The notes under the pieces: generated by a model
Databases searched by the model: none
Told to the model about the DNA's origin: nothing
What the model saw: the letters and a program-made list of their open reading frames with translations, nothing else
Translations under genes and position numbers: made by a program
Assembly: GCF_017114985.1 (NCBI RefSeq)
Contig: NZ_JABXKP010000039.1
Location: 128,263-192,262, forward strand
DNA length: 64,000 bases
Source: Nostoc sp. JL33
Lineage (GTDB): Bacteria > Cyanobacteriota > Cyanobacteriia > Cyanobacteriales > Nostocaceae
Direction: 5' to 3'
Shown here: positions 42,451 to 51,957 of the stretch, one piece after another
How the letters are laid out: every line of letters starts with the position of its first letter
How positions within the stretch are numbered: position 1 is the stretch's first letter

Positions 42451-44697
42451 TTATACAGAGCTTTTGTCTGGAATACGTTTTTGTTGCTTAACCTGTTTTG
42501 TCAAATCTTGATAAGTAAAGTATTCTTTAGCATGGTTGAAATAACTACTAGATTCATTTTTATCAATGATACCATTCACAACTAAACCTAAGACGTTGTG
42601 ACTGGATCTCTCTAGCATTTCTTGAGCAGCCGCTGCACTGTTAGAATCAATTACCCCAGGTCGAGCTACTAACAAAATCCCATCAGTCATTTGGCTTAAA
42701 GTCAAAGCATCGGCTGCCAAAAGGAGGGGAGGAGCATCAATAATGACAAAATCATAGTTATATTGAGATGAGAAATTTTCAATTAGTGATGCCATCCGTT
42801 TTGAGTCAAGCAAAGCAAGTGGGTTGGGAGGTCTAACTCCAGCAGTTAAAACATCAAGGTTATCCATTACCTTAGATACAGCAATGTTAAATTCAGCCTG
42901 ACCTACAAGAACCTCACTCAAACCAACTGCATTGGTTAGTTGCCAGAGATGATGCTGAGAAGGAATTCGCATATCTGCATCAATTAGTAAAACTTTACGT
43001 CCTAGTTGAGCGATCGCCGCGGCCAAATTAGCTGAAACTGTAGACTTCCCTTCTTTAGGAACTGCGCTAGTTACCACGATAGTTTTGAGCACTTTATCTG
43101 AACTCAGGAATTTCAGATTGGCTTGAATCATCCGATACATTTCGCTCGTTAAAGAGTGGGGAGTATCTCTAACGGCAATTGTTTGAATTGTTGATTCTGC
43201 ATTTGAATAACGGGAGCGAACCTTTTTAACAGACAAAGGAACAATTCCCAGCAAAGTATATCCAAATACATCTCTAACTTCTTTAAGTGTTTTTAGAGAT
43301 CTATCTCTCATCGCTAGGAAGAGCACAGTTGTAGTCGCAAAAAATAAACCGAACATCACCCCTAGCACCAAAACAATTATTTTTTTGATTACTACTTCTT
43401 GTTTGGGCACTAAAGCCTGAGAAATAATCCGGGAAGTAGCTGTATTTGTATTCTCAACTAACTGTAATTCTTGAACCTTTTTCAATAGAGTTTGATACGT
43501 CGATTCTGCGACTTCAACTTTCCGTTCTAACTCCCGCTCATTTTGTGCCAACTGGGGTATGAGTTTCACCCGCTGTTCGTAGGTAGAACGGGAATTATAT
43601 AGAGAGGAGAGTCTTTTAGTTAAGCCAAAGCGCTGTATTTCTGACTGTAGAAAACTTTGGATCAGTCCTTGTCTGAGTTGTCCAATCTGCAATTGGCTCT
43701 GGGGAACTTGTGTTTGATTGCCAATAGTCTGACCAACTTGCTGTTGAAGGAGAGATTTTAAATTAGCTTTTTTTGCTTCTAGGTTAATAACTACGGGGTT
43801 GTCATCTAGGAAACGGCTGCGCTCAATCGCTAACTGCCGCTCAGTCTCTTGAAGTTGTGTAAGAACTCCCTGTACAGCAGGTGACTGACTCAGGGCACTC
43901 ACAGCGATCGCTTGCTGAGAATTTAGCTCTACTTTCTGGCGCAGTTCATTGGTTTGGGCGTTTACCTCATCCAGTTGAGCCTTAACAGTATTCATCTCAT
44001 TGTCTAGATTTCCAATAGTCGCAACCGCTGACTTTGTTTCCTCTGATAAATCTGCAATCTGATGCTTTTGTTTAAATATACGTAGCGCTACTTCTGCATT
44101 ATCAACAGCGGCTTGAGTTTTAGGAAGCTGCTTGGCCATAAATTTACGAGTTGCTCCTGCCTCAGAGCGATTTGTCGTAATATCATTTTCTAAATAAAAA
44201 TTCATAACTGTGTTGACCACTGCCGCTGCTTCTTCGGGGTCATGGCTGCTATAGCTAATTCGCAATACATCTGTCCCACCAACAATTTTTAGGCTCAGGG
44301 CTTTTTGTAGCGCTTCTACTTCCAGAGGTTTACCTTCGTTGTCTTTGAGTTGTAATTTGTCTATTGTCCGCTGCAAAAAAGTCGGAGAAGAAATAACTTC
44401 TATCTGACTGCTTATAGGATTTTGAGTTGCTACCAAGGATTTCAAATCTCCTGAGTCTCCTCCTTCAGAGGAACCAGGCGAAAGATTATTTCCTGCTACT
44501 TTAAAAGAGGGAATTTTGAATAACAGTTTCCCTTCTGCTTCATAGGTTGGCTTGATAAATTGTGTAGCTATAGCACTGAGCATAACTGTAGCTACAAATA
44601 TTGCAGTAGCAGGTAGCCACCATCGTTTCAATATCAATAAGTAACGACTAAGGTCTAAATCAATAGATTCTCTAGATTCCATAGATTTTTCTGACAT
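42451..44697 (-). CDS. polysaccharide co-polymerase / tyrosine autokinase (Wzc-like)
   Basis: This is 748 residues. A Wzz domain opens the protein (LDLSRYLLILKRWWLPATAI) with transmembrane helix 1 at about 30-48. A long periplasmic coiled-coil region contains the GNVR part, helix 2 is at about 438-460, and the cytoplasmic BY-kinase domain follows. In it, Walker A is AVPKEGKSTVSANLAAAIA (about 542-560), A' is VLLIDADMRIP and B is YDFVIIDAPP. The C-terminal tail has tyrosines in SSYFNHAKEYFTYQ for autophosphorylation. It controls chain length and export together with the SLBB protein. ATG 44697 has GGAAGA 8 bases upstream; an upstream GTG at 44715 is less likely. The gap 44698-45220 holds no gene. 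Confidence 0.93.
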   Translation of the reverse strand: MSEKSMESRESIDLDLSRYLLILKRWWLPATAIFVATVMLSAIATQFIKPTYEAEGKLLFKIPSFKVAGNNLSPGSSEGGDSGDLKSLVATQNPISSQIEVISSPTFLQRTIDKLQLKDNEGKPLEVEALQKALSLKIVGGTDVLRISYSSHDPEEAAAVVNTVMNFYLENDITTNRSEAGATRKFMAKQLPKTQAAVDNAEVALRIFKQKHQIADLSEETKSAVATIGNLDNEMNTVKAQLDEVNAQTNELRQKVELNSQQAIAVSALSQSPAVQGVLTQLQETERQLAIERSRFLDDNPVVINLEAKKANLKSLLQQQVGQTIGNQTQVPQSQLQIGQLRQGLIQSFLQSEIQRFGLTKRLSSLYNSRSTYEQRVKLIPQLAQNERELERKVEVAESTYQTLLKKVQELQLVENTNTATSRIISQALVPKQEVVIKKIIVLVLGVMFGLFFATTTVLFLAMRDRSLKTLKEVRDVFGYTLLGIVPLSVKKVRSRYSNAESTIQTIAVRDTPHSLTSEMYRMIQANLKFLSSDKVLKTIVVTSAVPKEGKSTVSANLAAAIAQLGRKVLLIDADMRIPSQHHLWQLTNAVGLSEVLVGQAEFNIAVSKVMDNLDVLTAGVRPPNPLALLDSKRMASLIENFSSQYNYDFVIIDAPPLLLAADALTLSQMTDGILLVARPGVIDSNSAAAAQEMLERSSHNVLGLVVNGIIDKNESSSYFNHAKEYFTYQDLTKQVKQQKRIPDKSSV

Positions 44698-45220
44698 AAA
44701 TCTTCCAAAGTACACGTCTTAAGCAAGAAACTAAAAATTGACTTAGAGCAGTGACAAATCAGTGCAATTGACAAGCAAGACTGATATTATTTTACAATAT
44801 GACAATAGTATAGACTATTTGAATTCAAAATTTAGTTTCCATTTGTTTGGGTACAAATGTGACACAGTGTTCTGTGTATCTCTATTGAGCAAAAACTTTG
44901 GTAAATTTGGGATTTGAGGTTAGTTAACAGTGTCCTAACTGCAACAGCATAAATCAACCTTTAGGAGCAGGACGTTCAATTAAAAATTTTTACCATTAGC
45001 CATTAGTATTAAAATTTATTTCGAGATTATCACTTGAATTTTTTTCCTTGAATATGATATGGCTCTACCCCTTGTCAAATCACCCATGCTGGCCAAAGTT
45101 CCTCAGCCAAGTAAAAAAACTCCCCGTCTAGCCAGGTTGCGATTTTTGACGATAAACATCTACTCATTACTCAGCCTCACTTAATAGTGATAATAGTGAT
45201 TCTGAAATTTAAAGTAGCTA

Positions 45221-46414
45221 CTAGCTTTGCCAAATTTTCTCATAAGCCTCTAACAGTTTAGGAGCTTGATATTGCCACTCCAGGATTTCCTCCATTCTGC
45301 GTCGCCCCTCGGCTCCTATCTTTTCTCTACGTTCAGGAGAATCTAGAAGCTCCAGAATTTTATCGGCAAATTCCACCTCATCATTAGGCTTGGCATAAAG
45401 AGATGCTTCCTGTGCAGAACGTCTTCCCTCTCGCAAATCAAACTGGACAATTGCTTTTCCCATCGCCATATATTCGAGGATTTTATTCATCGTGCAGTTT
45501 TCGTTATAAGCAGATGTTGGAGAGGGTTCTACACACACGTCACAACTGGAAAGCCGCTCTAAAAGTTCTTCCCCTTGCTTAAACCCTGTAAATTCTACGA
45601 ACTCAGTCACTTCTAACTCTTTAGATAAGTCCTTGAGTTTTTCAATAGCAGGTCCACTACCGATTAGCATAAAGTGAATATCGGAGCGATTTTTTTTCTG
45701 GACAATGTAATATACCATTCTCAGGAGATAATCAATTCCCTCTGGTTCGCCCATGATACCCATGTACCCTACCAAATAATTTTTACCTCTACGGTAATTG
45801 GGGTTTGGGGGCATTCGGCGAAAGCGCGAAAGGTCAGGCGCACTACGAACTACAAAGACCTTCTCTGGCTTCTTGTGCCCACGGTTAAGAGCTACCTCTC
45901 GATGTGACTCGTTCGTTGAAATTGCCATGTCTGCTGTGGCATAGGTCAAGCGTTCAGCCCAGCGTAATCCATGATAAAAAATATCGCGCCGTTGATACTT
46001 AGCTTCATACATCTCCGGACTGAGGTCATGATGATCAAAGATAACCCATATGCCATGAAATAATTTAAACCATCCTGCTACTAAGAAAAGTAAATCCGGC
46101 GGGTTACAAATATGTATGACATCAAAACCACGCTCCCGCCATACCCTTTGAGCTAAACGGAATTGCCAGTTAATCGCCCAACTGTACTCTCGGAGATAGC
46201 CAATGACCGAACTTTCTTCCGGTGGTAGAGGATGACGGTAGATGTGAATCTGCTCAATAACTTCGTAGTCCTTTTCAAAACCATTACCTGTCGGTGAAAT
46301 TACGGTAACTTCATACCCAGCTTTTTGCAAAGTAGTTGCTTCCATCCATACCCGCCGATCAAAGGGAACTGGCAGATTTTCAACGATAATTAGTACTTTC
46401 TTTGGTGATGCCAT
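45221..46414 (-). CDS. glycosyltransferase family 4 (WbuB-like)
   Basis: This 397-residue GT-B enzyme begins KKVLIIVENLPVPFDRRVWM, the typical N-terminus of GT4 proteins of the WbuB/WcaI type. A DHHDLSPEMYEAKY acceptor-site region lies at about 125-140, then LVGYMGIMGEPEGIDYLL, and the nucleotide-sugar motif EPSPTSAYNENCTMNKILEY with E-x7-E character at about 293-312. It transfers one sugar from a nucleotide donor to the lipid-linked repeat unit on the cytoplasmic face. Donor and linkage are unknown. It is 146 bases downstream of the next glycosyltransferase in the same direction. Confidence 0.88.
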   Translation of the reverse strand: MASPKKVLIIVENLPVPFDRRVWMEATTLQKAGYEVTVISPTGNGFEKDYEVIEQIHIYRHPLPPEESSVIGYLREYSWAINWQFRLAQRVWRERGFDVIHICNPPDLLFLVAGWFKLFHGIWVIFDHHDLSPEMYEAKYQRRDIFYHGLRWAERLTYATADMAISTNESHREVALNRGHKKPEKVFVVRSAPDLSRFRRMPPNPNYRRGKNYLVGYMGIMGEPEGIDYLLRMVYYIVQKKNRSDIHFMLIGSGPAIEKLKDLSKELEVTEFVEFTGFKQGEELLERLSSCDVCVEPSPTSAYNENCTMNKILEYMAMGKAIVQFDLREGRRSAQEASLYAKPNDEVEFADKILELLDSPERREKIGAEGRRRMEEILEWQYQAPKLLEAYEKIWQS

Positions 46415-46560
46415 AATAATCTCAATTTTTAATTAGTTTAAAAAAACACTCACTTAGTCAAGTATAAAATCTACCTTCCTTGGGGAACTTATAGTCATAC
46501 CTGGCGAAACTGGGCTGAATAACCTACATATCTGCATCCTCATAGCTTACAGTCTTGCAG

Positions 46561-47667
46561 TTATTGGCTGTTTACACTCAAGTTATCATCTGAATTTAAC
46601 ACTGAACGATATAAATCAAGGAAAGAAACCCAGTGATTTTTGATATCAAGAGCAAAAACACTTGTTCTCGCCTTTTCTCCTAGAGAAAGCCTCAGAGTCT
46701 CATTTTCAATCAAAGACTTAATAGCATCTGATAACTGCTGGGTATTACCTGGATTAACGATTAATCCATTTTCAGATTGAGTAACTATTTCAGGTATACC
46801 TCCTACTGGTGTAACTATGACTGGTAACTCCCAAGCCATTGCTTCCAGCATTGCTAATGGAAGACCTTCATTGTAAGAGGGCAACACAAAAACATCTGCT
46901 TCAGTTAAAAGAATATCACGTTTATGTGACCCTATCCAGCCAGGCAATTTGATATAATCTTCTAAATTTAAAGTCGTAACTAAATTGCGTGCTTGTTCTA
47001 TATCTCCATCTCCTGCCATAATCAGACTAGATATACTTTTATCTTCAGTAGGCAAAAGAGAAAAGGCTTCGATCAAATCAAATGCTCCTTTACGTTGACC
47101 AATTCGTCCTAAAAAAAGTAAGTTCACTTTTTTAGATCCGGAACGGTGTGGAACTTCAGGAGGAATTTTTACTGGATTATAAAAAACTACAACTTGTTCG
47201 GGTTTCAGACCAAGGTTTTCTATGTAGAAGCTTCTCCAACTTTCGGATAATACAATTAAGCGTTGACACTTGCAAAATACCCAACTTAGCAATTGCTGTA
47301 TCGATTTTGCCAGATCAGCATAGAAAACATGAAATTGACTCCCGTGAGCATGTATAATTATCGGCTTGTGAAATACCCAAGCCAAAAGTGCCATAATCGC
47401 CTGTCGTAAAACACTGCCGCGCTGTGAAATTTCAAGTTGAACAATATCAACTTCTTCCCTGATTAACATCCACAAAAATGTACATATAGCTCTCAAAAAT
47501 ACCATGATTTTGATTGCTATAGCTCCATCTTCGTGAGTAATAATATGAAATATCTGAACTTCAGAAGGAGCATACTCCAAAAAAAGCTTCTCGTAATTGG
47601 AAATGCCACCCTGCTGGAGTAAGCTAGGACCTAACAGGATAATTTTGAGAGTTTCAGTTTGAGACAT
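46561..47667 (-). CDS. glycosyltransferase family 4
   Basis: This 368-residue GT-B protein begins LKIILLGPSLLQQGGISNYE, has HAHGSQFHVFY in the middle, then the C-terminal donor domain VNLLFLGRIGQRKGAFDLIE, ADVFVLPSYNEGLPLAMLEA (E-x7-E) and VGGIPEIVTQSENGLIV. It builds the exopolysaccharide repeat unit; specificity is not visible. It is 37 bases after the Wzy-like gene, so it belongs to the same transcript. Confidence 0.9.
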   Translation of the reverse strand: MSQTETLKIILLGPSLLQQGGISNYEKLFLEYAPSEVQIFHIITHEDGAIAIKIMVFLRAICTFLWMLIREEVDIVQLEISQRGSVLRQAIMALLAWVFHKPIIIHAHGSQFHVFYADLAKSIQQLLSWVFCKCQRLIVLSESWRSFYIENLGLKPEQVVVFYNPVKIPPEVPHRSGSKKVNLLFLGRIGQRKGAFDLIEAFSLLPTEDKSISSLIMAGDGDIEQARNLVTTLNLEDYIKLPGWIGSHKRDILLTEADVFVLPSYNEGLPLAMLEAMAWELPVIVTPVGGIPEIVTQSENGLIVNPGNTQQLSDAIKSLIENETLRLSLGEKARTSVFALDIKNHWVSFLDLYRSVLNSDDNLSVNSQ

Positions 47668-47704
47668 GGGCTGTACTTTTTCAATTATTTGGTATTTTTT
47701 TGTT

Positions 47705-48952
47705 TCATGATTTTATTTTTCTTTCATGTCCCATTCTTACTGAGAAACATGCCGCCACATAGAGTATCCAAGTAATACTATTCGATTCCAGCAAGGTAGA
47801 TTCAGTAAGGCTAGCTAAAAATATATATGTCATCTGCATAAGTGGCCAAATATCTAATGCTGTATTACTACTACGCACCCAAGCCAATCCTTGCAGGTAA
47901 CTGCGCCAAAATCCTAATAAGAATAACCCTAACCCTAAAAGACCCAAATCAAGCCAAAGAGCCAGATAACCATTGTGGGGGTGGTTTGGCGTCCATCCAG
48001 CATTGAGCCAAATATAAGCAGATTCGCCATCCCATCCTTGCCAGAATCCGCCATAACCATAACCGAGCCAAGGATGTTTCAAAATCATATCGATTACTAA
48101 TGGCCACAAGTCTGTTCGACCGGTCAGCGTCGCATCTTTACCAAGTGAAGTTAACAGGACACCAGCGTTATTAGAGAACCAAAAATATAAACTTTGGCTG
48201 ATAGTTGCGATCATTATTAGGGTTGGTACTGTCACCTGGTATGGCCAACGCCAAATTTGAAAAGCAAAAAATGCCAATATTAGAATTAATAGATTAAGTA
48301 GAGATGAAGTGGAACCGGCAAGAAGTAAGAGTAGTATTGATAAGCTAAACCCCCCCCAGAAAAGCCAACTACGTCTTTTACTTTGATAAGCAAGGAGGAA
48401 AAAAACTATACTACTAGTTACCATCCTTGCTCCCAGACCGTTTTTGTGCGTGAATACTCCACGCAACAGTGGTCTACCAGTACCGTCGTTCTGTATCCCG
48501 TATTTAGGCAAGGCTATAGCAAAAATGAAACTCAATACTATAACAATCCCAAAAGTCCAAGCAAATAAATAGAATTGCTCTTTTAAGCTGTATCGCGAAA
48601 CCAAATACAGACCAAATAAACTGGAACCAATGAGGGTAAAACTATTTTTTAATGTTGTTGAAGGTTCAAAAGACCAAATAATAGAAACAACTGTCAACAT
48701 TACTAAAGAATAAAGGAAGATATCTTTATTTAAGACAAGGACATAAAGAGTTTTCTTCCAACGCAAAATTAGTAGTAATAAGGTAATTCCATAGATTACG
48801 AAAAAACTAATCCGATTCAATAAACTGTCATATTCTACCACCTCATTCTGTCCTGCTCCTCCTGACAAGAGGAGAGTTAATATTGCGCCTGAATAAATTA
48901 GCAAGGCTATAACTGTGAATCCCTGCTCCGCATAAATTAGTAGTTTTCTCAT
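47705..48952 (-). CDS. O-antigen ligase / Wzy-like polymerase
   Basis: This 415-residue integral membrane protein has about ten to eleven helices and one larger outside loop (about residues 265-325) rich in Gly, Trp and Asn. The family motifs are GVFTHKNGLG (about 166-175) and GWTPNHPHNGYLALWLDLGL (about 316-335, the His-Asn element). It joins flipped repeat units into polymer at the outer face of the plasma membrane, as Wzy or ExoQ does. It is 7 bases after the upstream glycosyltransferase gene and probably translationally linked to it. Confidence 0.88.
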   Translation of the reverse strand: MRKLLIYAEQGFTVIALLIYSGAILTLLLSGGAGQNEVVEYDSLLNRISFFVIYGITLLLLILRWKKTLYVLVLNKDIFLYSLVMLTVVSIIWSFEPSTTLKNSFTLIGSSLFGLYLVSRYSLKEQFYLFAWTFGIVIVLSFIFAIALPKYGIQNDGTGRPLLRGVFTHKNGLGARMVTSSIVFFLLAYQSKRRSWLFWGGFSLSILLLLLAGSTSSLLNLLILILAFFAFQIWRWPYQVTVPTLIMIATISQSLYFWFSNNAGVLLTSLGKDATLTGRTDLWPLVIDMILKHPWLGYGYGGFWQGWDGESAYIWLNAGWTPNHPHNGYLALWLDLGLLGLGLFLLGFWRSYLQGLAWVRSSNTALDIWPLMQMTYIFLASLTESTLLESNSITWILYVAACFSVRMGHERKIKS

Positions 48953-48959
48953 AAATTAA

Positions 48960-50063
48960 CTAATATTTATTTTGCATATTCATTTTTTTATAATAAATTT
49001 GGGCTGTTTGAGCAGCAATATTTGACCAATTTAAATCTTCCTGACAACGAGCTAGTGCCGCAGTTTGCATACGTTGTTGCAAGTCGCGATCGCTTAACAA
49101 AGAAATTATCGCATCAGCTAGAGCTCGAACATCACCGGGTGGAACTAACAACCCATCTTTTTTATGCTGAACTATCTCACTCAATCCCCCTACCTCAGAA
49201 GCTACAACCAGCGTTCCCATTCCATAAGATAAAGCTGCCACACCACTTTGAGATGCTTCGACGTATGGCAAAACTGTTACTGTGCTGCGTTGAAATAGAT
49301 TACCTACTTTTTCAATGGGGATAAAGTCATTGATAATCTCGTAGCGTTTTTCATCATAACCATTAGGGAAATACTGGCTTATGTTTTCTCCCCTTCCAGC
49401 AATAATCAGCTTGACTTCAGGTACACGTTCAGCAATTAAAGGCATAGCCTCAAGCAAATATTTCAATCCTTTATAGGGCCAGATGCGTCCGAAGAACAGC
49501 AATGTATTTGGATCACGAGGCTGACTATTGTGATTACCCCGGCGCTGATACAAACTACCAAGTTCCCCATGTGGTAAAACATTGACTCGCTCTTGAGGTA
49601 TACGGAATTGTTCAATTAGAATCTTTTTTAGTTGATGAGTATGGACAATCAATTGTTGGGAACGGTAGAAGGCAATACGCCTGGTATAATCGGAACCAAA
49701 TACAGCAATTTTATCACCTGGGTGACGGAATATATCGTGGATGGTTGTCACCAATGGTGGCATCTGGTTGAGTAACAAAGTCCAATCGTACCAGGGATCG
49801 TTAGTTTCTTGCACATGTAAAACATCTGGCTGTATGTCTTTGATGATATGCATCATAGTGTTCATAGACAACAGGTTGCGCGGGTCGCGAATCCGTGGTT
49901 TTTTAAAGCTAATGACGCGGATATTAGGATCAAGAACATTGCTACAGAAATTCGACACTTTTTCCGGATGAATTAGCGTTAAATCAACATATTTAACCAG
50001 ACTATTTGCTAGTTCGATGGTGTAGTCTTCAAAGCAAAAATGTAATAAAGCAACTTTAATCAT
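48960..50063 (-). CDS. glycosyltransferase family 4
   Basis: This 367-residue GT-B enzyme starts MIKVALLHFCFEDYTIELAN and has DVLHVQETNDPWYDW in the acceptor domain. Donor-domain motifs are TLLFFGRIWPYKGLKYLLEA, VKLIIAGRGENISQYFP, STVTVLPYVEASQSGVAALS and VGGLSEIVQHKKDGLLVPPG. The E-x7-E position reads E-x-S-Q-S-G, a variant seen in many GT4 proteins. Its donor is unknown. It is one of three intact glycosyltransferases, besides the priming enzyme, in this locus. Confidence 0.9.
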   Translation of the reverse strand: MIKVALLHFCFEDYTIELANSLVKYVDLTLIHPEKVSNFCSNVLDPNIRVISFKKPRIRDPRNLLSMNTMMHIIKDIQPDVLHVQETNDPWYDWTLLLNQMPPLVTTIHDIFRHPGDKIAVFGSDYTRRIAFYRSQQLIVHTHQLKKILIEQFRIPQERVNVLPHGELGSLYQRRGNHNSQPRDPNTLLFFGRIWPYKGLKYLLEAMPLIAERVPEVKLIIAGRGENISQYFPNGYDEKRYEIINDFIPIEKVGNLFQRSTVTVLPYVEASQSGVAALSYGMGTLVVASEVGGLSEIVQHKKDGLLVPPGDVRALADAIISLLSDRDLQQRMQTAALARCQEDLNWSNIAAQTAQIYYKKMNMQNKY

Positions 50064-50141
50064 AATTAAAATTATATTCTCACTTCCATTATTTATTGCA
50101 CAAATTTGGATGTCTTACTAGTAGGATTTTATATTAAACAA

Positions 50142-51572
50142 TTACTGTCTTAAAAGTTTGAGCCACAAAAAACGAAACCCGCCAAATGCACGAATACCTA
50201 GATAAGTTACAAATAAACCATAGGCACAAGTTGCAATAATTAGAGTGAACATAAAGTCTAAGCTAATTTTTTGCAATAAAATGAATATAGGTAGCATCAA
50301 AAGGGTTATTAGTAAGGGTCGGCGCATAATTCGCCATAAATTTAACGAAAATAGGCGAGTATAAGTGAAGTAAATATACTGACTAAAACCAAGAATAGTC
50401 ATTAATAATGCCATTAAAGCCGCACCTAGTAACTGATATTGGGAAACTAATATTACACCTCCCAAGCTTCCTAACGTAGTGGTAATCAGCACTTCACGCA
50501 GGTTAATTATCTCAAAACCATTGGCTACAAGTAGATAGGACAGTGAGCGGATGAAGGGCAAAAAAATCAGTGATGCAGCAGTTAAACTAAGGGCTAGATT
50601 TGCTTGAGCAAAGCTAGAATTATAGAGGAAAATTAGTAAATCTCTGCCAAAAAATAACAGCCCAATAAATAAGGGCAATGCCATAATTAGTAGAATTTCA
50701 ATAATATTTTCCGTTATCTGCCTCTGCTTGTCCTGCCCTTCCTCTCTCGCCTTTGAAAATCTGGGAAACATTGCTAAAGTTATACTGTTAGCAATAATCG
50801 AAAAGGGTTGTAGCAATTGTGCTATTCCACCAAAGAGACCGACTAAAAACTCATTTCCTAACAATGAAAGAATCAATATTTGAATTCTGCCAGTAATTAC
50901 AGCCATTCCTTCAATAGCAAAAAATGTCCGCGCACTTTTGATTGTATTAAAGACAAAATTCCCATCAATCTGCCATTCTATTTTGACTAACCGAATGATG
51001 AAAATCCATTCAATTACCAAAATTAGTGTTTCTGAAAAAAATAGGATCGCTCCCAGGTATTCAATTCCGTATTTTAGTTGCATCGCCCAAATCATTACTA
51101 TTATGCGTAGTATGTATACTGGCACTGTAGAAATGGCAATCAGATGCATCTTTTCTTGAGCTTGAAAAATTGCCTCAGTAATGTTGGAAAGGGCAAAAGG
51201 AATAATCGTTAAGCCCATGATGTAGCAAATAGTCGAGGTTTTGGAACTATAGGGAAGTAAAAAGACTACAATCACCAACGCCCCATAACTGAAAAAACTA
51301 AATATTAACTGTAGCCAAGTACCACTGATTAAATAAACTGGTGTTTTTTGTGGGTCACGGGCTAGTTCTCTAGTAAACAATGTCTTTAGCCCCTGTGAAG
51401 CAATGCCCACAAAGATAAAGTAGTAGCTATACGCTAGTAAATACTGGCCTAAAGCCTCAGCTCCTAGAGTACGAGCAATAGCAGCAGTTAATACAAAGGC
51501 TGTAATGCTTTGCGCTAACCGATTGACTATCATTGAGAGCGAATTACTTATGAATTTGTACTTTTCTACCAT
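50142..51572 (-). CDS. polysaccharide flippase (Wzx-like)
   Basis: This 476-residue protein of the MATE/MurJ-like polysaccharide transporter superfamily has about fourteen hydrophobic helices. The N-terminus SNSLSMIVNRLAQSITAFVL and the ARTLGAEALGQYLLAYSYYF motif are characteristic, as is SITLAMFPRFSKAREEG (about 260-276). It flips undecaprenyl-diphosphate-linked repeat units to the periplasmic face for the Wzy-like enzyme. It is 78 bases before the glycosyltransferase gene and after a glycosyltransferase remnant. Confidence 0.9.
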   Translation of the reverse strand: MVEKYKFISNSLSMIVNRLAQSITAFVLTAAIARTLGAEALGQYLLAYSYYFIFVGIASQGLKTLFTRELARDPQKTPVYLISGTWLQLIFSFFSYGALVIVVFLLPYSSKTSTICYIMGLTIIPFALSNITEAIFQAQEKMHLIAISTVPVYILRIIVMIWAMQLKYGIEYLGAILFFSETLILVIEWIFIIRLVKIEWQIDGNFVFNTIKSARTFFAIEGMAVITGRIQILILSLLGNEFLVGLFGGIAQLLQPFSIIANSITLAMFPRFSKAREEGQDKQRQITENIIEILLIMALPLFIGLLFFGRDLLIFLYNSSFAQANLALSLTAASLIFLPFIRSLSYLLVANGFEIINLREVLITTTLGSLGGVILVSQYQLLGAALMALLMTILGFSQYIYFTYTRLFSLNLWRIMRRPLLITLLMLPIFILLQKISLDFMFTLIIATCAYGLFVTYLGIRAFGGFRFLWLKLLRQ

Positions 51573-51656
51573 TCTGAAATTATTAATCAGCTTATTTCGT
51601 TAATCTGGAATTACCAATACCTATAAATCTGATAGCTTACTTTTTCTGATATACCG

Positions 51657-51836
51657 TTAGAACTTTTTTGAGCTGTTCCATACATACCAGTCATCCGAAT
51701 CAAGTACGAAAATGCATTTTCGTTTAGCTTCTGTCATTGCATGTTTGAGTGTGCCACCCATACCAAGATTTATTAACAAACCTTTTGGGTTGTAAATCCG
51801 AAAGCTTTTATCGCCCTTAAATAGGTAGTTTTTCAC
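51657..51836 (-). pseudogene. remnant of a family 2 glycosyltransferase
   Basis: A GTG-start frame of 59 codons reads VKNYLFKGDKSFRIYNPKGL, then LINLGMGGTLKHAMTEAKRK, CIFVLDSDDWYVW and a stop. The NPKG-x-x-x-N...A...A and FVLDSDDW elements are the nucleotide-binding heart of GT2 (GT-A fold) enzymes, with the DxD-type acid residues. Both flanks of the domain are missing. It lies in the 385-base gap between the flippase and the priming transferase, on the same strand. Confidence 0.6.
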
Positions 51837-51957
51837 TCACTAAACTAGAAAAATCTAAATTTAATGCGTGAAAAAGTCTACTATCAAGTGCAATATTTGT
51901 ATCAATACCTAAACCGGATAAATGATTGCTGTCCTGTATGCTTTGCTTTTTATTACC

